DNA from: Diphasiastrum complanatum
Lineage: Eukaryota > Streptophyta > Lycopodiopsida > Lycopodiales > Lycopodiaceae
Reading direction: 5' to 3'
DNA length: 64,000 nt
NCBI GenBank assembly: GCA_029204225.1
Contig: CM055113.1
Span: 7,589,852 to 7,653,851 of the forward strand
Both the position numbers and the translations under genes were made by a program. Of the stretch, positions 1-11,465 are shown one piece after another. How positions within the stretch are numbered: the stretch's first letter is position 1; every line of letters starts with the position of its first letter. The notes under the pieces were generated by a model. It saw nothing but the letters and a program-made list of their open reading frames with translations. It was not told where the DNA came from and ran no database searches.

Positions 1-854
1 ACTCACACACGGTGCCAATATAAGGATTGTAATTTAATAAATGCCCTTACTTTAAACATGGCACAAATTGTCATTCCAAAGTTAGGGTCCCAATCTAGAA
101 TACGTCTAGATTTTCCTCTTAAGTTCTAATCTAGAATAACTTAAGATCTACCAGAACCTCATTTGAAGTTCTAACTTTTGGCAAACAACTATCCAACTCT
201 CCTGAGTCTTCCGAGATAGCATTTCATCCTTTCCGAACGGGAAAAGATAAGCCCAAAAGTTTTCGTGTATTCTATGCACACCCATCTGTAAAAGAATCCA
301 AAATGACTCATAAATGTTGTGACTTATAAGCAATACATTTCAACAATAATATCCATAAATAATATTTCTATTGTAAATTTACAACAACTAACTCAGAAGT
401 AACGCTTTTGACTCGGTTAGCTGTATCGGATTTAGAAAATGTTTACATGTTTCGGTGTGGTACCAAAACAGCACATTTAGTCTGATTCTAAATCAATTCT
501 AGGTTAGTAAGCAATTCTCAATGCAAAATTACTATAACCCAGCGAGAAATTCTCTCAACACAATTCTCATCAATATGCCTATGTACCAACCACTAGTTTA
601 TGCATGCAAATAAACTTAGTTCAAGGAATACTTTGTAGATCCATAGGATCAAAAGTTTGTACAAAAGGTTTTAATGATCCCACAAAGATTCACTATATAG
701 CATATCTCTACAGATATCCTGATCTGTACACAACACTTTCATAACCGAGAATCCTATAACTCGGTTATCCTCTAAGAGATAATATTTCTCAAAGAGTGCT
801 ATTTCACAACCAAAATCTCAACTGGAGATTCACTCAAAAAAAATACTGTAAACA
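1..854. other. Non-coding, unassigned sequence
   Basis: AT-rich sequence with only short chance reading frames. I see no conserved domain, RNA gene or clear element boundary. It adjoins the LTR fragment that starts near 855 and may be an older part of the same insertion. Confidence 0.5.
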
Positions 855-1088
855 CTTGGAGGGTATAAGTATACCTGCTGGGCTCTCACTAGTGTATGCT
901 TGATAGCATGACCTATGGCAGGATGCTATTGGTGTGATGCCATACTCCTCTTTGTGATTGATCCATAGCTTGGGGGCTAGATCCGTTTGATCTAGGTTTG
1001 GTTGGGTTGGTTTGTCCACCATCAGATTCCCTTGTGTTGCTTGTGATTGGCATGCTTAGAATAGGATCCTTGGATTGAGGACTTTACA
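855..1088 (+). mobile_element. 3' end of a copia-type LTR, with left arm of an inverted repeat
   Basis: The segment ends in CA at 1088 and is followed at once by a tRNA-iMet-type primer-binding site, which marks it as the downstream end of a plus-oriented 5' LTR. Bases 855-1039 are the reverse complement of 2151-2335 (about 90% or more identical by eye, both 185 bp). The LTR start was not found. Similar peptides can be read from both arms on opposite strands, but this follows from the inverted repeat and is not evidence of coding. Confidence 0.6.
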
Positions 1089-1102
1089 TTGGTATCAGAG
1101 CC
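1089..1102 (+). other. Primer-binding site (tRNA-iMet type)
   Basis: TTGGTATCAGAGCC, which includes the TGGTATCAGAGC core complementary to plant initiator-methionine tRNA. It lies directly after an LTR ending in CA. In LTR retrotransposons this is where minus-strand DNA synthesis is primed. Confidence 0.75.
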
Positions 1103-2150
1103 AATTCTAAGCTTGTATTAAGCCGTTGATTTGGGTTCAAGAGAAATCTCGAATTGTGGGGATTTTTCCATTGTGTGATATGGAATCCTGACACTTTTAC
1201 GAAAATTCAATGGAGTATGCAACGAAGTGGTAAAAGTGCGGATTATTCTTCCCGTGGATTTTCTTGTTTGAAGTGTAATCGGTTGTGTGGTAAGTGCACT
1301 ACCAGATATACAATCGGTATACTACCAAGTATACAATCGGTTCGATTTTTAGACACTTCATATTGGTTTTCAAGAAGTAAAGTTCCGTTTTCTTGAGTCA
1401 CTTGAGTTTCCATTTACTTCATTTAGGAACACTTTTTTGTTAGCAACGGGATCAATAAGAGTATATGATGGTTTTTTTTCAGCTTTTTGTTCTTTACACA
1501 GTGATTTAAGGTGGGTTTGTTGGCTGTCTTCTACTTTTTATTGAGCCAGTTTTGGCTTGAATCGGAGAAAAAGTAGGAAAAGAAACACAATAGAGACTAA
1601 TCATTGGTTGAGAGTGTTGGTGGTTTTTACAAGATTTGCAAGGCAGTTCCTTTTTATTTAAAAGTTTATGCTGGAGTTTTTTTTTGTTTATTAGTGTTTT
1701 GCAGGGAGGAGTAATTCAGTAAAGCCATCTTTGTGATGGTATGAACTACTGCAAAGCCCATCCTGTGGTTAAGGAGGGGTAGCCTACAAATCGGTGTTTT
1801 GGAAAAATTTGGACAGCATGTACCCTGTTTTTCAGCTATGATAGAACCTGTGCATATGTGAATCTGTAAAAATTACTTGCTTATGCATTTGTCAAACACA
1901 AACTGAGGATTAAGCAAACTTTACAGTGACCTAAAGCTATTCTTACTGCAAAAACAGCAGTAGGAAGAGATTTTTGCATAGAAAATGCATTTTTGAACTT
2001 CTGATTTCTTCTGACGTCAAGGTTCAGACTTTAGGAGAATGGAATAACTATAAAGTCGCCGTATTTTCATCTTTAATCTGCAATAAACAGCAGAAGAAAT
2101 GTATGGAATGTTTCAAGAAGAACAAAAGCTGGAAACTTCTGTTTCAAAAA
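1103..2150 (+). other. Retrotransposon leader-like non-coding sequence
   Basis: This stretch follows the primer-binding site and looks like an untranslated leader, T-rich with no long frame. No gag motif is visible before the right inverted-repeat arm at 2151, so the element's coding part is missing or replaced. Confidence 0.4.
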
Positions 2151-2335
2151 CAACACAAGGGAACCTGATGGTGGACAAACCAACCCAACCAAATCTAGAT
2201 CGAACGGATCTAGCCCCCAAGTTGTGCATCAATTACAAAGAGGAGTATGGCATCACACCAGCAGCATCCTGCCACAGGTCATGTTATCAAGCATACACTA
2301 GTGAGAGCCCAGTAGATATACTTATACCCTCCAAG
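2151..2335 (-). repeat. Right arm of 185-bp inverted repeat
   Basis: Reverse complement of 855-1039, the same length. The outer edges of the two arms stop together (CTTGG at 855, CCAAG at 2335), and so do the inner edges. The 1.1-kb spacer contains the primer-binding site. It could be two copies of one LTR segment inserted in opposite directions, or one copy inverted by rearrangement. Confidence 0.75.
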
Positions 2336-3458
2336 GCCCATGCACCACTAGTAGTGCATTGTGACACCTCACTAGACACCTCTGCAGCCTATCTAAGCCA
2401 CGTCATCCAGTTCCCCAATAACTCACTGATAGACCCATACAAATCCACCATCAAGTGTTTAGGCCTACAACCATTAATTATGACCATGTACACATAAGGG
2501 CCCCAATTCCCTTATAGTCACAATTAACTTACGGGTTGTTGGTATACTGGTCTCTAGCGTGGACACGCTACCCAAGACCAGTCATGGGCATGACACAATC
2601 AACCTGAGAAAAGATGATATAATTTCAAATAAATTCCACTCTAAATCACTCTTATAAGATCAAGCTGAACCTTTATATAGAATTAAAACAATCTACTTTC
2701 CAAGCACAAGCTAAAAAGATCACAATTTTGACAAAAAATGATCTCAATGACCTACTAGAGAATGGAGGGCCAATATTAACTTAAAACCATAATGATAAAA
2801 CCCCGAAGTAAACCTCATTCTCTAAGGCCTAACCTACTAGAGAGTGGAGGGTCTACATTAATTTCATTTGTAGCATCGAATAGTGTACAATACAATGTGA
2901 AGTAACACAATACACGAAACCACATTGAGGGAGAACACTAAGAAAGAAAAGATAGGCATGTATTGCAAATGAGGTTCTTGTCAAAAATGGCCTCTTCCAC
3001 TCCTATATATACTTGGAGTGGTGGTCACTTACAAAAGGCACTATGGGACAAGTAGGCCACATAGACTAACTTAACTTTGAATTACATTGGTGCCATGGGA
3101 CAAATCCCCAATAGGCCTTTGTGACTAACTTTTACATAATTTGAAATTACATATCTATGTGCAATGTCCATGGCAATTTAAACTTAGAACTAAATAAATT
3201 AAGCCATTACGGATAACGTAAAAGCCTAAACTTGATGGAAAAGTTCTACGTTTAAATCCTATCATGCTTGTACTTTTAAAGATGTTTCGTAGGATGGCTA
3301 GAATATTCCTTGAAATATCAGCCTACAGTCAAGAATGGAGATACAAATCATAGATAATCACAAAAAAATCAATGAATGCTTGAATTGATCAAAATCTATG
3401 ATGCTAGTGAATCAAATTGCAAGAATTTAGCTCATTTCATAACATAGCTCTGATACCA
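2336..3458 (-). mobile_element. Minus-strand copia fragment with leader, TATA-like box and primer-binding site
   Basis: Bases 3447-3458 (GCTCTGATACCA) are the reverse complement of the iMet primer-binding site, so an element runs leftward. The sequence next to it (ATTTAGCTCATTTCA) is shared with the leader of the young element near 37,045, which points to a related family. A TATA-like run lies at 3003-3012 in an LTR-like context. No gag or pol motif is readable, so this is a relic with coding sequence lost. Confidence 0.5.
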
Positions 3459-5465
3459 TGTTGAAAACCAACAAACTTTCCGGAGATATTCGTGTGCGAG
3501 GAGGAGTGACAATGAAAGATGAAAACAATGACGAGCAAGCAAGAAAGGAGAATGTTGCTCGTGGAACTGTTGAACTTATAGTTCGTGTTAACAAAAATTG
3601 AGTTGCCTAAATCTGTTGTGCTTGTTTGCATCATAGATTATACACAAAAAAACAAAAACAATGTACTGAAATGATAATTTCAAGGAGGCCATCGCTGCTA
3701 GTGAAGGCATTTCATCTAAGCGCTTTCCTATTACTAGACTATTCAAGAATCAAACTAAATTGTACCTGAGAGGTCAAATCCGAATCAGTCGTTCACGTTC
3801 TATTTTAGAAGTTCAATGTGGAAAAGGAAGATTCGGGTCAGCCGCAAAGAGATTACTTCTTCAGTGATGAATGCATTACTTTTGGCCACTTGTTCTGACA
3901 CGCCAACCTGCTGATTTTGGAGCAGCGCGACCATCTCTGTTGTTTGGACTGGTTGCCTGGTTGATGAGTGAAAGCTATTTACTATAAATTCTTGAGGAAT
4001 GTTGTGACAGTTCATTGTTTGAGGAGCGCTACCTGGATTGCAAGAATGATCTTATGTTAGTCTGAGAATCAGACCTGTAGCGCGACTATTCACAATAAGC
4101 TTGTTGATGGTTGTAGGAGAAAGCTCTCCAGCACGACCTCTCTTGGATTTGTGGGAGAGATGATGTCTCCATCCCATGACCTATTTTTGACTAGATGAAA
4201 GAGAAGAACTGATAAAGAATGACTGTCCAACATTAAGCTGCAGAAAATCTATCACTATGCTAAAAATAATGAAGGGACCAACAAATATTTTGAAAAAGAA
4301 TCAACTAATTACAAAGAACCAGACCTGAAGAGATCATATGTGGACACTCCCTTGAAACTTAAGTCAGAGCAAAAAGACTAAGGTATTTTTCATTGTTTAT
4401 CTGTATTTTCACTCGTCTTAATTCACTTCATAATAGATATAGAAAATGAGTAAATGTTATTATGTGTATTATTGAAATGGCTATGAATAGATAATATATA
4501 TATAACGTTCTTTGTCATGAATTCAATAAAAAGTACAGTCAATAAAGAAAAATGTTAGATTCTTTCAAGAACAGAATATTTTATAGGCTTAAAAAGAGCT
4601 AAAATTACTATGAATTTTTAAGGGCTGTATCTTTCAATCCATAACTCGGATCTAAATGATCCAAAAAGGTAAATTGCTTCTCATAACTCATAAAATCTAT
4701 TGGAACTAAGAAAAAGGGACTTTTTAAAAAATGTTATCAAAGATTTTTCGAAATAATTAATTTGCAATACCTGAGAAATAAAAGCATAATAATCAAACTA
4801 TCGCTAACCCATTGGGAAAATGGGAAGGCTATCACTCAAAGTGGTTGAAAAATAGGGCTATATATTCCAAAAACGGCTTATTATAACATGACAAGACCAT
4901 TGAAAAATATGGTTGACAAGGTTTTGTAGATAGATCATGACAATTACATCAGTGATTGAATTAAATTAAGTGTGAATGTTCATGTTCTATTGCATGTGCA
5001 TGATGTAAGTCATGAAAATACTTTATAGTATGAATTTATGGTATTTACTAATGTGTGAATGGACATTCTATTAAAAATTCCATAATGAAATAAAAATGAA
5101 ATGATTTTTGTACACTTCATCAACTGAAATCCAATTGAAATGTTAATAATCAACACCAACAATTTGAAATAACACAGGAACTCATATCAAAAGTGATACA
5201 TTATTGATTCATGAATTATCAAGGACTATTTGTGATCTATTAAATTCTAAGACAATATCATAACTAGAAACCCAATGCCTGGCTTCATAACCATATAAAA
5301 CCTTGCTATAGTGTTGTGAACACTATTGAGCAACATACGAAACATACTACAAAAAGTATTTCTCTCAAAATTCTAGCCTATCTTCGACTCAGGTTGCGAT
5401 GTTTTAGGACATGAAGGATCAAGTTGCACCTGTAGTAGGGGGTGATTTTAGGAAACTTCACTTTG
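3459..5465. other. LTR start and unassigned sequence
   Basis: The base after the minus-strand primer-binding site begins TGTTGAAAACC, a plausible LTR edge, but no partner LTR was found in the window. The rest is AT-rich. Short frames, such as a 71-residue one at 3800-4015 on the minus strand, match nothing I know. Confidence 0.4.
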
Positions 5466-6199
5466 TGAAGAATTGAAAAAGATTATCTATGTTAGATATA
5501 GGGGTCTTACGTTTTTTACATCAAGCATCTAGGTGTAGGATGTTGATAGGAACAAAGTTGGCATAGATGGCAAATTATGCATTTCCACTTGTAATGCCAC
5601 TATTGAGCCAAAACAGAGTAAGAGACTAAACTCGTGCCAATTAGAGTGTAGACAAGTGTAATGCTTTTGTTTGATGAATTCTAAGAGGTCCAATAGGATT
5701 TAGAGGTGGAACCATGTGAGGTCCAATAGGAATTTGAGGTGTGCTTGAATATAGTCCAATAGAATTAAGAGGTGCATGGATCAATGGTCCAATAGGATTA
5801 AGAGGTGACAAAGTGTGGTCCAATCATAGTTAAGCATAGTGGTAGCTCTTGAATCTACTAGTATCATTGTACTCCTCATTTTGAAGCTAATTGATTTGGT
5901 GATTATGTGGTTTTTGAGTGTTATTGGATTTCTAGCTTTCTCTCTCTACCCGAGAGCTCATGATGGTTTTTCTCTCTCTACCCGAGGAGAGCAACTTGTT
6001 TTTACTTAGAATATTTTTTGAATACTTCCCATACGTGTGAGTGAGAGTTGCAAGTGATTGAATGCATGTAGTAGTGTGTTTTTGCCATAGGATCTAAGAT
6101 TGATCTTGAATCTCAATCTAGTCTTGATCTTGGTGCATCTACACACCTTAGGAGATCACAAGTACATGTAGAGGACAATCCACACGTGTGAAATCAACA
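5466..6199 (+). mobile_element. Near-solo LTR of the 56,962 copia family
   Basis: This closely matches the LTRs at 56,962-57,781 and 61,238-62,056, including five CCAAT boxes (5690, 5723, 5756, 5789, 5820), the paired CTCTCTACCCGAG motif near 5940-5985 and the ending ACACGTGTGAAATCAACA at 6199. The first ~100 bp are diverged or lost. No primer-binding site follows, so this is a solo or truncated LTR. Confidence 0.8.
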
Positions 6200-6472
6200 C
6201 ATTTGAATATATAAATAGTAGTAAATCTCTCTTAGAACTATCTTGGGCATTCTAGGAGTGGTATTTTTACAAGGGACTTATGCTAGGTCTAGATGAGAAA
6301 ATATACACTAAGTGGGAATTGTCTATACAAATTGTGTATTTGCACAAGAAATACAATTGTACAATTTCTAATCTACCAATCCTACTATGCTACAGTCTAC
6401 TTGCATAGGGCTAATCCCTTAACTCTAGCTAGGCTATCAATTTTTAGTCTATCTAAGCTAGGTGGCTCAAGA

Positions 6473-7168
6473 TGTTAAATTTCACATGTGTGGGAGAACC
6501 ATAAAGTGTGATAATGATCTCGTAAGACATGGTGATTGCACAAAGATCAAACATAGATTGATAATCAAGATCTATCTAAAAATACTAAGGCAAGAGCACT
6601 TGATTACAAGCATATATCAATCAAACAAGTACATACAGGAGACTTGTACTTGAAAAAAGTAAGTATGAAAAAGCTTTGCCCTTGGGTAGAGTGATAAACC
6701 AACTATCAAGCCTCGGGTAGAGAGAGAATCTAATATTACTCAAAAGTATAGAAATCTCATTAACTCTCAAAAACTCAAGTACATAATGAACCTATGGATG
6801 CTCAAATCTAGTGGTAGAGGATGCTCAAATCTTATTGGACCCTATTTTCTCCTCCTCTAGATGTGATTGGATGAGTGACTTAAGGCTTCCTCTAATTTGA
6901 TTGGACCATCATAATGAGAATCTCTCTTTTGATTGGTCTCTTGACCTCATGCCAACACTTAGGAGTTGGTCACTCATCAAATCTAATTAGGACACTTGTA
7001 GCATGCGTAACTAGATTGAGCCACATCACAAATTGATTTTGGCCTGATTCTGAAAGTACAAGCTCGAGTTGCCTCCTAAGCCAAGGATGGCCATATCATC
7101 TACCTATACATAGATGGTAGCAAAAAAATTTGCAACACTCAACATATATGTCTTTTACATTTTTCACA
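6473..7168 (-). mobile_element. 3' LTR of a coding-less minus-strand copia relic
   Basis: In plus orientation this begins TGTTAAATTTCAC and ends TTTTTCACA, followed by a pyrimidine stretch (7169-7180) that is the complement of a polypurine tract. Its start is repeated at 7575. It contains CGGGTAGAGAGAG and four ATTGG boxes (6834, 6866, 6900, 6932), the reverse complements of motifs in the 56,962 family LTR. It is therefore a diverged member of that family in the opposite orientation. Confidence 0.7.
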
Positions 7169-7574
7169 CTCCTTAAAAGTTATCTATTCTAATTAAACAT
7201 GGATCCAGGTTGGGTGCCCTATCCACCTGGATTCAATTGGCGATAATTTTTTATTGGAAGATCCAATTGATATGAAACTAATTGCTACACAATCTTGACT
7301 CTACTAGCTTTCTAGAGCTATCTAGCATGGATTTTGGATATAACTTGGAAGAGAACCACTTCATCAAAGTTGGATGTCCTTCACGCGTGTCTGAGCACTA
7401 AAATTCATACAGTACTAGATCAGGTCCAATCACTATGATAATGAACCTTCTTGATCCAAAAATCTCAAAGATAGCAAGGGCGATGCAATCTACACTCTCT
7501 AGATCTTGATTTCATGCAAATTTTCACACATAACTTGATAGATGCATGGATATCTTAGGTAGGATCTGTTACCA
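7169..7574 (-). mobile_element. Shrunken internal region: polypurine tract, leader, primer-binding site
   Basis: Only about 400 bp lie between the two LTR copies. The right end, 7562-7574 (GGATCTGTTACCA), is a decayed iMet primer-binding site. The sequence near 7380-7430 is the reverse complement of the leader at about 57,930-57,990 of the intact family member. All gag-pol sequence is gone, which gives a TRIM-like layout: LTR, priming signals, LTR. Confidence 0.65.
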
Positions 7575-7890
7575 TATTAAATTTCACACATGTGAGAGTA
7601 TCCTAAAGTGTGATAATGATCTCCTAAGACTTGGTGATTGCACAAAGATCAAGCATAGATTGATAATCAAGATCTATCTCAAAAAACTAAGGCAAGAGCA
7701 CTTGATTACGTGCGTATATCAATCAAACAAGTACATACACACATGTGGAGACGTGTACTTGAAAAAACTAACTATGAAAAAGCCTTTCTCTCAGGTAGAA
7801 AGAGGGTAATGATATCACCTCTAATCTTCCGGAGGAATCCATTCTTTGCTCGAGAAAGAGGGTAATGATATCGCCTCTAATCTTCCACCT
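7575..7890 (-). mobile_element. Partial 5' LTR of the coding-less relic
   Basis: Bases 7575-7805 repeat 6473-6720 (about 85-90% by eye) from the LTR edge inward. The edge reads TA instead of TG, a point change. The match fades near 7805 into a small tandem duplication (copies near 7800 and 7858, period about 58 bp), so the outer part of this LTR is lost. Confidence 0.6.
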
Positions 7891-8506
7891 AAACTGGATG
7901 GTGTGTAAGATGAATCATAGAAGAAAATACAAGAATCCGAAAGTGATCTCGTGGAGTGGTTCTTGTATTACAGAAGACCAAAATCAGAATGAATAACGTC
8001 CATGATGTTGACAAGGGATTGTATAGGTTGCCATTCGATTATGCTTGATGGACACAAATCTGCACAAGCCCATAAAACTATATATCATTTAAATACTCAG
8101 ATATGTCTAAATGATTGATGAAAAGCTCAAAGCAAAAAATTCTCTAAAACTTACATTTGCATTTGAGTCTGCCATTTGAACTTATGCCTTCCACTCTAAT
8201 TTTCTTATGCGTGTAGACATGTTGGAACCAAGACCTCTGAAATTGATCGATCGACCACAAGGTGAAACTTTGAAATCTAAAATTCTACCTTTCCAAAAGC
8301 TCCTATAATCCATATTTGATTTTCTCTTTTTACCAGAAACACCTCTTGATGAGGGATGCATGAGAACCCAGTGAAATTTTTTATAGATACGTGGTATCCA
8401 AGAGTCATCAGAGTCTTTTTTAAGTTCACATCGATATGCAAATTTCTTAATTCCTCAGTTCACATATTATAATATGTCACTAAAATTATGTGTCTCGTTG
8501 ATCAAT
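7891..8506. other. Unassigned sequence between elements
   Basis: No motif, frame or repeat boundary recognised. It may hold the eroded remainder of the gypsy 3' LTR, whose last 27 bases are still recognisable just to the right, but the rest does not align with the other LTR. Confidence 0.4.
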
Positions 8507-9314
8507 GTGGGCGTACCCTTATGGTACATAACATTTCCCCCCGACCCATAAAAACTTCCTTCTATGGGAAAAAAACCAGGGAATCTAAGTCTTAAATCAT
8601 CCTCCTTCTCCCAAGTGTCCTCATCATCTGACTTACCTTTCCAACAAATCAGATGTTCAAAAATGTAACAATTTCTCAGCTGATGTCGTCGAGTATACAT
8701 GATCCTTTCCGGATCATGGGGTACAAAAGTAGTCAAATCCTCCAATACAACTAGATCATCTGTGGGAATCAGGTCACCTTTCCCACCAAGTCATTCTTTT
8801 AAACGACTTACATGGAATATAGGATGAACCTTAGTTCCAATAGGGAGTTCTAGTCTATATGCAGCCTTACCAATCTTATTAAGAACTTTGAAAGGACCGC
8901 TAAAACGTGGACATAACTTCGGACATTTCCCCGTTCAAAGTGTCTTAGAGTCCTTAGGGATTCTAGGATATACCCAATCACTGATCTCAAACTCTCAAGG
9001 AGCGCGACTTCCATTGGCATAGAACTGGGCTCTATCTTGAGCCCATCTAATGCTTTCCCTAGCCACCTGCAACATTTCCTACATATCATGCAAGAAATCT
9101 GCTGTAGATTGAACCTTGAGACCTTTGAGTCCAACGGAGATAGGGGAACGAGGCTGAAAGTCATACAAGAGCATAAAAGGACTAAAACTAGTGGAAGAAT
9201 GCTTCATACTATTGTATAGAACTCAACCATTGGGAGATACTTTTTCCAATCTGATTATCGCCTGGAAACATATGCGCGAAGCATATCATACATCGACTAG
9301 TTGACACGTTCGGC
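8467..9314 (-). pseudogene. Gypsy integrase C-terminus and chromodomain
   Basis: Reading leftward from 9314, frames broken by stops encode the integrase C-terminal part, with [19 protein letters not shown] and [10 protein letters not shown], then a chromodomain near 8600-8720 (RRHQLRN, LICWKGK, DDEDTWEKEDDL). In chromoviruses the chromodomain binds modified histone tails and helps steer integration into heterochromatin. The frame ends in the LTR stub. The G-rich polypurine tract (complement of 8534-8543) lies inside the last codons. An open frame runs from 8745 to 8467; upstream parts need frame changes. Confidence 0.8.
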
Positions 9315-10233
9315 CTAACCATCAGTTTCTCGGTGATCTGTAGACGATAGACTTAAAGTGGTTTCCAGTCTTTCAAAAACCGCCTTCCAGAACTTGCCAG
9401 TGAACTTGGAATCACGATCACTAACAATATTGTTCAGCAATCCATACAATATGAACAACTTTTCAACGAAGAGTTGAGCAAGTTCAGAAGCCTTGACAGA
9501 AGTTTTTGTTGGAATAAATTGTGCCATCTTGGTTAGCCTGTCAACTACCACCCAAATAGCATCGTGATCCTTCCCTGACTTGGGAAGTCCGACCACAAAA
9601 TCCATGGAAATACTTTCCCACTTCTTGCTGGGAATTTCCAATGGATGCAACAGACCAACTGCTTAGTCTTTCCGCTTTATTTACTTGGCATTGTTCACAC
9701 TTTTCAACATATGCCTCGACATGACCCTTGATTTTTTGCCAATAAAATTCTCTCTTAACAAGGTCAAGCGTCCTCTGTATACCAAGGTGACCCATGCTGG
9801 GGCTATCATGGCACTCGTGTAGGATTTGGGCCCTAAAGTCCACAATATCTGGCACACAGACTTTTCCTCTACGAAAAAGCAAACCATTATGAATGGAATA
9901 ACTATCAAGTATCTTCTCTTCGTGAGATTTCTTGGAATCCTGCTTTCCAAGATTCTCTCTCGTTAAAGAGCTTCCTGCCAGGACATCTTGCCAAATATGA
10001 CTAAAAAATTCATCGGTTCGACAAAGATCTCGCAGAGAAAGATACAACTCAGATTGGAACTCAGCAAAGCATAACTGATTAACCTCACCAATCCGGCTCA
10101 AAGCATCAGCAACACGATTCGACGTACCTCGACGATACTTAATGTCGAATTCGAACTCTTGAATAAGTTCCGACCAACGGGCCATACAACCCCTAAGGTC
10201 CGAGGCATCACAAATATACTTAAGGGGAGTCAT
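9315..10233 (-). pseudogene. Gypsy integrase zinc finger and catalytic core
   Basis: The upstream part (10,233-9541) has the HHCC zinc finger region: HDSPSMGHLG, a spacer, then CEQCQVNKA. A second frame (9650-9315) carries the RNase H-fold core with MDFVVGLPKSG (first Asp), VVVDRLTKM, and IVSDRDSKFTGKFW (second Asp). The frame stops at a TAG just after TDG. The next conserved residues (AERVN) sit between two TAG codons that replace the Gln of the usual DGQxERVNQ block. A frame change near 9600 separates the two halves. Confidence 0.85.
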
Positions 10234-10535
10234 GATTTGTCATAACCATGAATTTAGATCCGTACAAATAATGTCTCTAGATCTTTTAACGCATGGATGA
10301 CAACAAAAAGTTCCTTCTCATAAGTAGAATACCTACTTTGAGTTGGGTCCAACTTCTTGCTCTCAAAAGCCATGGGTCTACCATCCTGGTAAAGGACTGC
10401 ACCTACCGCATAGTCATTAGCATCTGTTTCCACTAGGAAAGATCCGCTAGGGTCCACTATGTGTAAGATAGGGGCTATAGCCACTAACATCTTCAAAGCT
10501 TCAAAGATTTGACTAAGCTCATCAGTCCAAACAAG
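10141..10535 (-). pseudogene. Gypsy RNase H domain
   Basis: Reading leftward, the frame from 10,535 contains WTDELSQIFEALK, then VETDANDYAVGAVL (catalytic Asp region), GRPMAFESKKLDP and STYEKELFVVIHALK. After a disruption near 10,250 it continues with the domain's end, including FDIKYRRGTSNRVADALSRI at about 10,150-10,090. RNase H removes the RNA template during reverse transcription. The left flank of the solo-LTR-like insert cuts it off from RT. Confidence 0.82.
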
Positions 10536-11465
10536 AGGACTGATTCTTGTGTGAAAAATCCCGCAAATTCACTTGTGTGGGGAACCACAAGAAATGTGTG
10601 AATGATCTTTACCATGCTTTGTGGTGGCACACAGATCACCTGTAGAGCAATCCTGCAATCTACCAACAGATCTGAGTCTAGGGCACAATCTAGAATGCTA
10701 CAGATCAAAGCAATAGTAACTCCTCACAAATAGAGAAAATACATAATCATAATAATGTATGAAGAATGCCTTCTACTTGACTTAGGGAGAGAATACCAAA
10801 AACAAGCAGAATAGCATGAGATCCAATTTTGACATTATGACATTACCAAAGCTTGATTCTTCATTATAAATGAATGAGCACCATATGTACATATATAGGA
10901 GAGCCAAAATTCGTGGTACTACTTGCATTCAATGCATTTTCTACACCTATTCAAGTGTAAACTACTACCACATTGACACCTAACAGCTTGCATGTTGAAA
11001 TTTCACCTAACTTCTACCTACTTTGTCCAAATGTCAATTTCTCAACTAGATATGTACAAAACTACATGCATGTGTCCACTAGTATATTTGCATGCCTTGC
11101 ATGTGACTTCCCTAGAAGAATTGGACATGTGTAGAACATGTATACTGACTTGCATGTTGCACGCACTGATTGCATGTTGCATGCATGCACTCTAACTGAC
11201 TTTGCATGTCATCTAATTTTATGCATGTCATCAAATCTAGATCTACCTAACTCAAACTCGCCCTAATCTATAAGGTCATGTGCTCAATTCACATACCTTT
11301 TATATATACAATGGAACAAAGTGAATATAGTCCAAATATGACCATCTAGACATTGTGCATGTCATGTAGCTCGAGTTTGTACATGCTAGAGAATGATATT
11401 TACAACTTGTAAATGCACAAGCAAGATGATTTTCTTCATCAACCCCTATAGACAAGTTGGATGGT
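10536..11465 (-). mobile_element. Solo-LTR-like insert in gypsy pol
   Basis: About 0.93 kb of non-coding DNA interrupts pol between the RT thumb (ending near 11,466) and the RNase H linker (starting near 10,535). Its left part (TGTGTGAAAAATCCCGC, then GTGTGGGGAACC and AATGATCT) resembles the start of the LTR at 6473, which suggests a distant relative in minus orientation. A TATA-like run lies near 10,890-10,905. I could not fix exact ends or a target duplication. Confidence 0.55.

Noticed and set aside
834-2497. Two similar peptides on opposite strands as a conserved protein
   Set aside because: They follow from the 185-bp inverted repeat of LTR sequence; frames are short and have no domain.
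5641-5823. Pro-rich repeat protein on the minus strand
   Set aside because: It is the translation of the 33-bp CCAAT repeats in the LTR.
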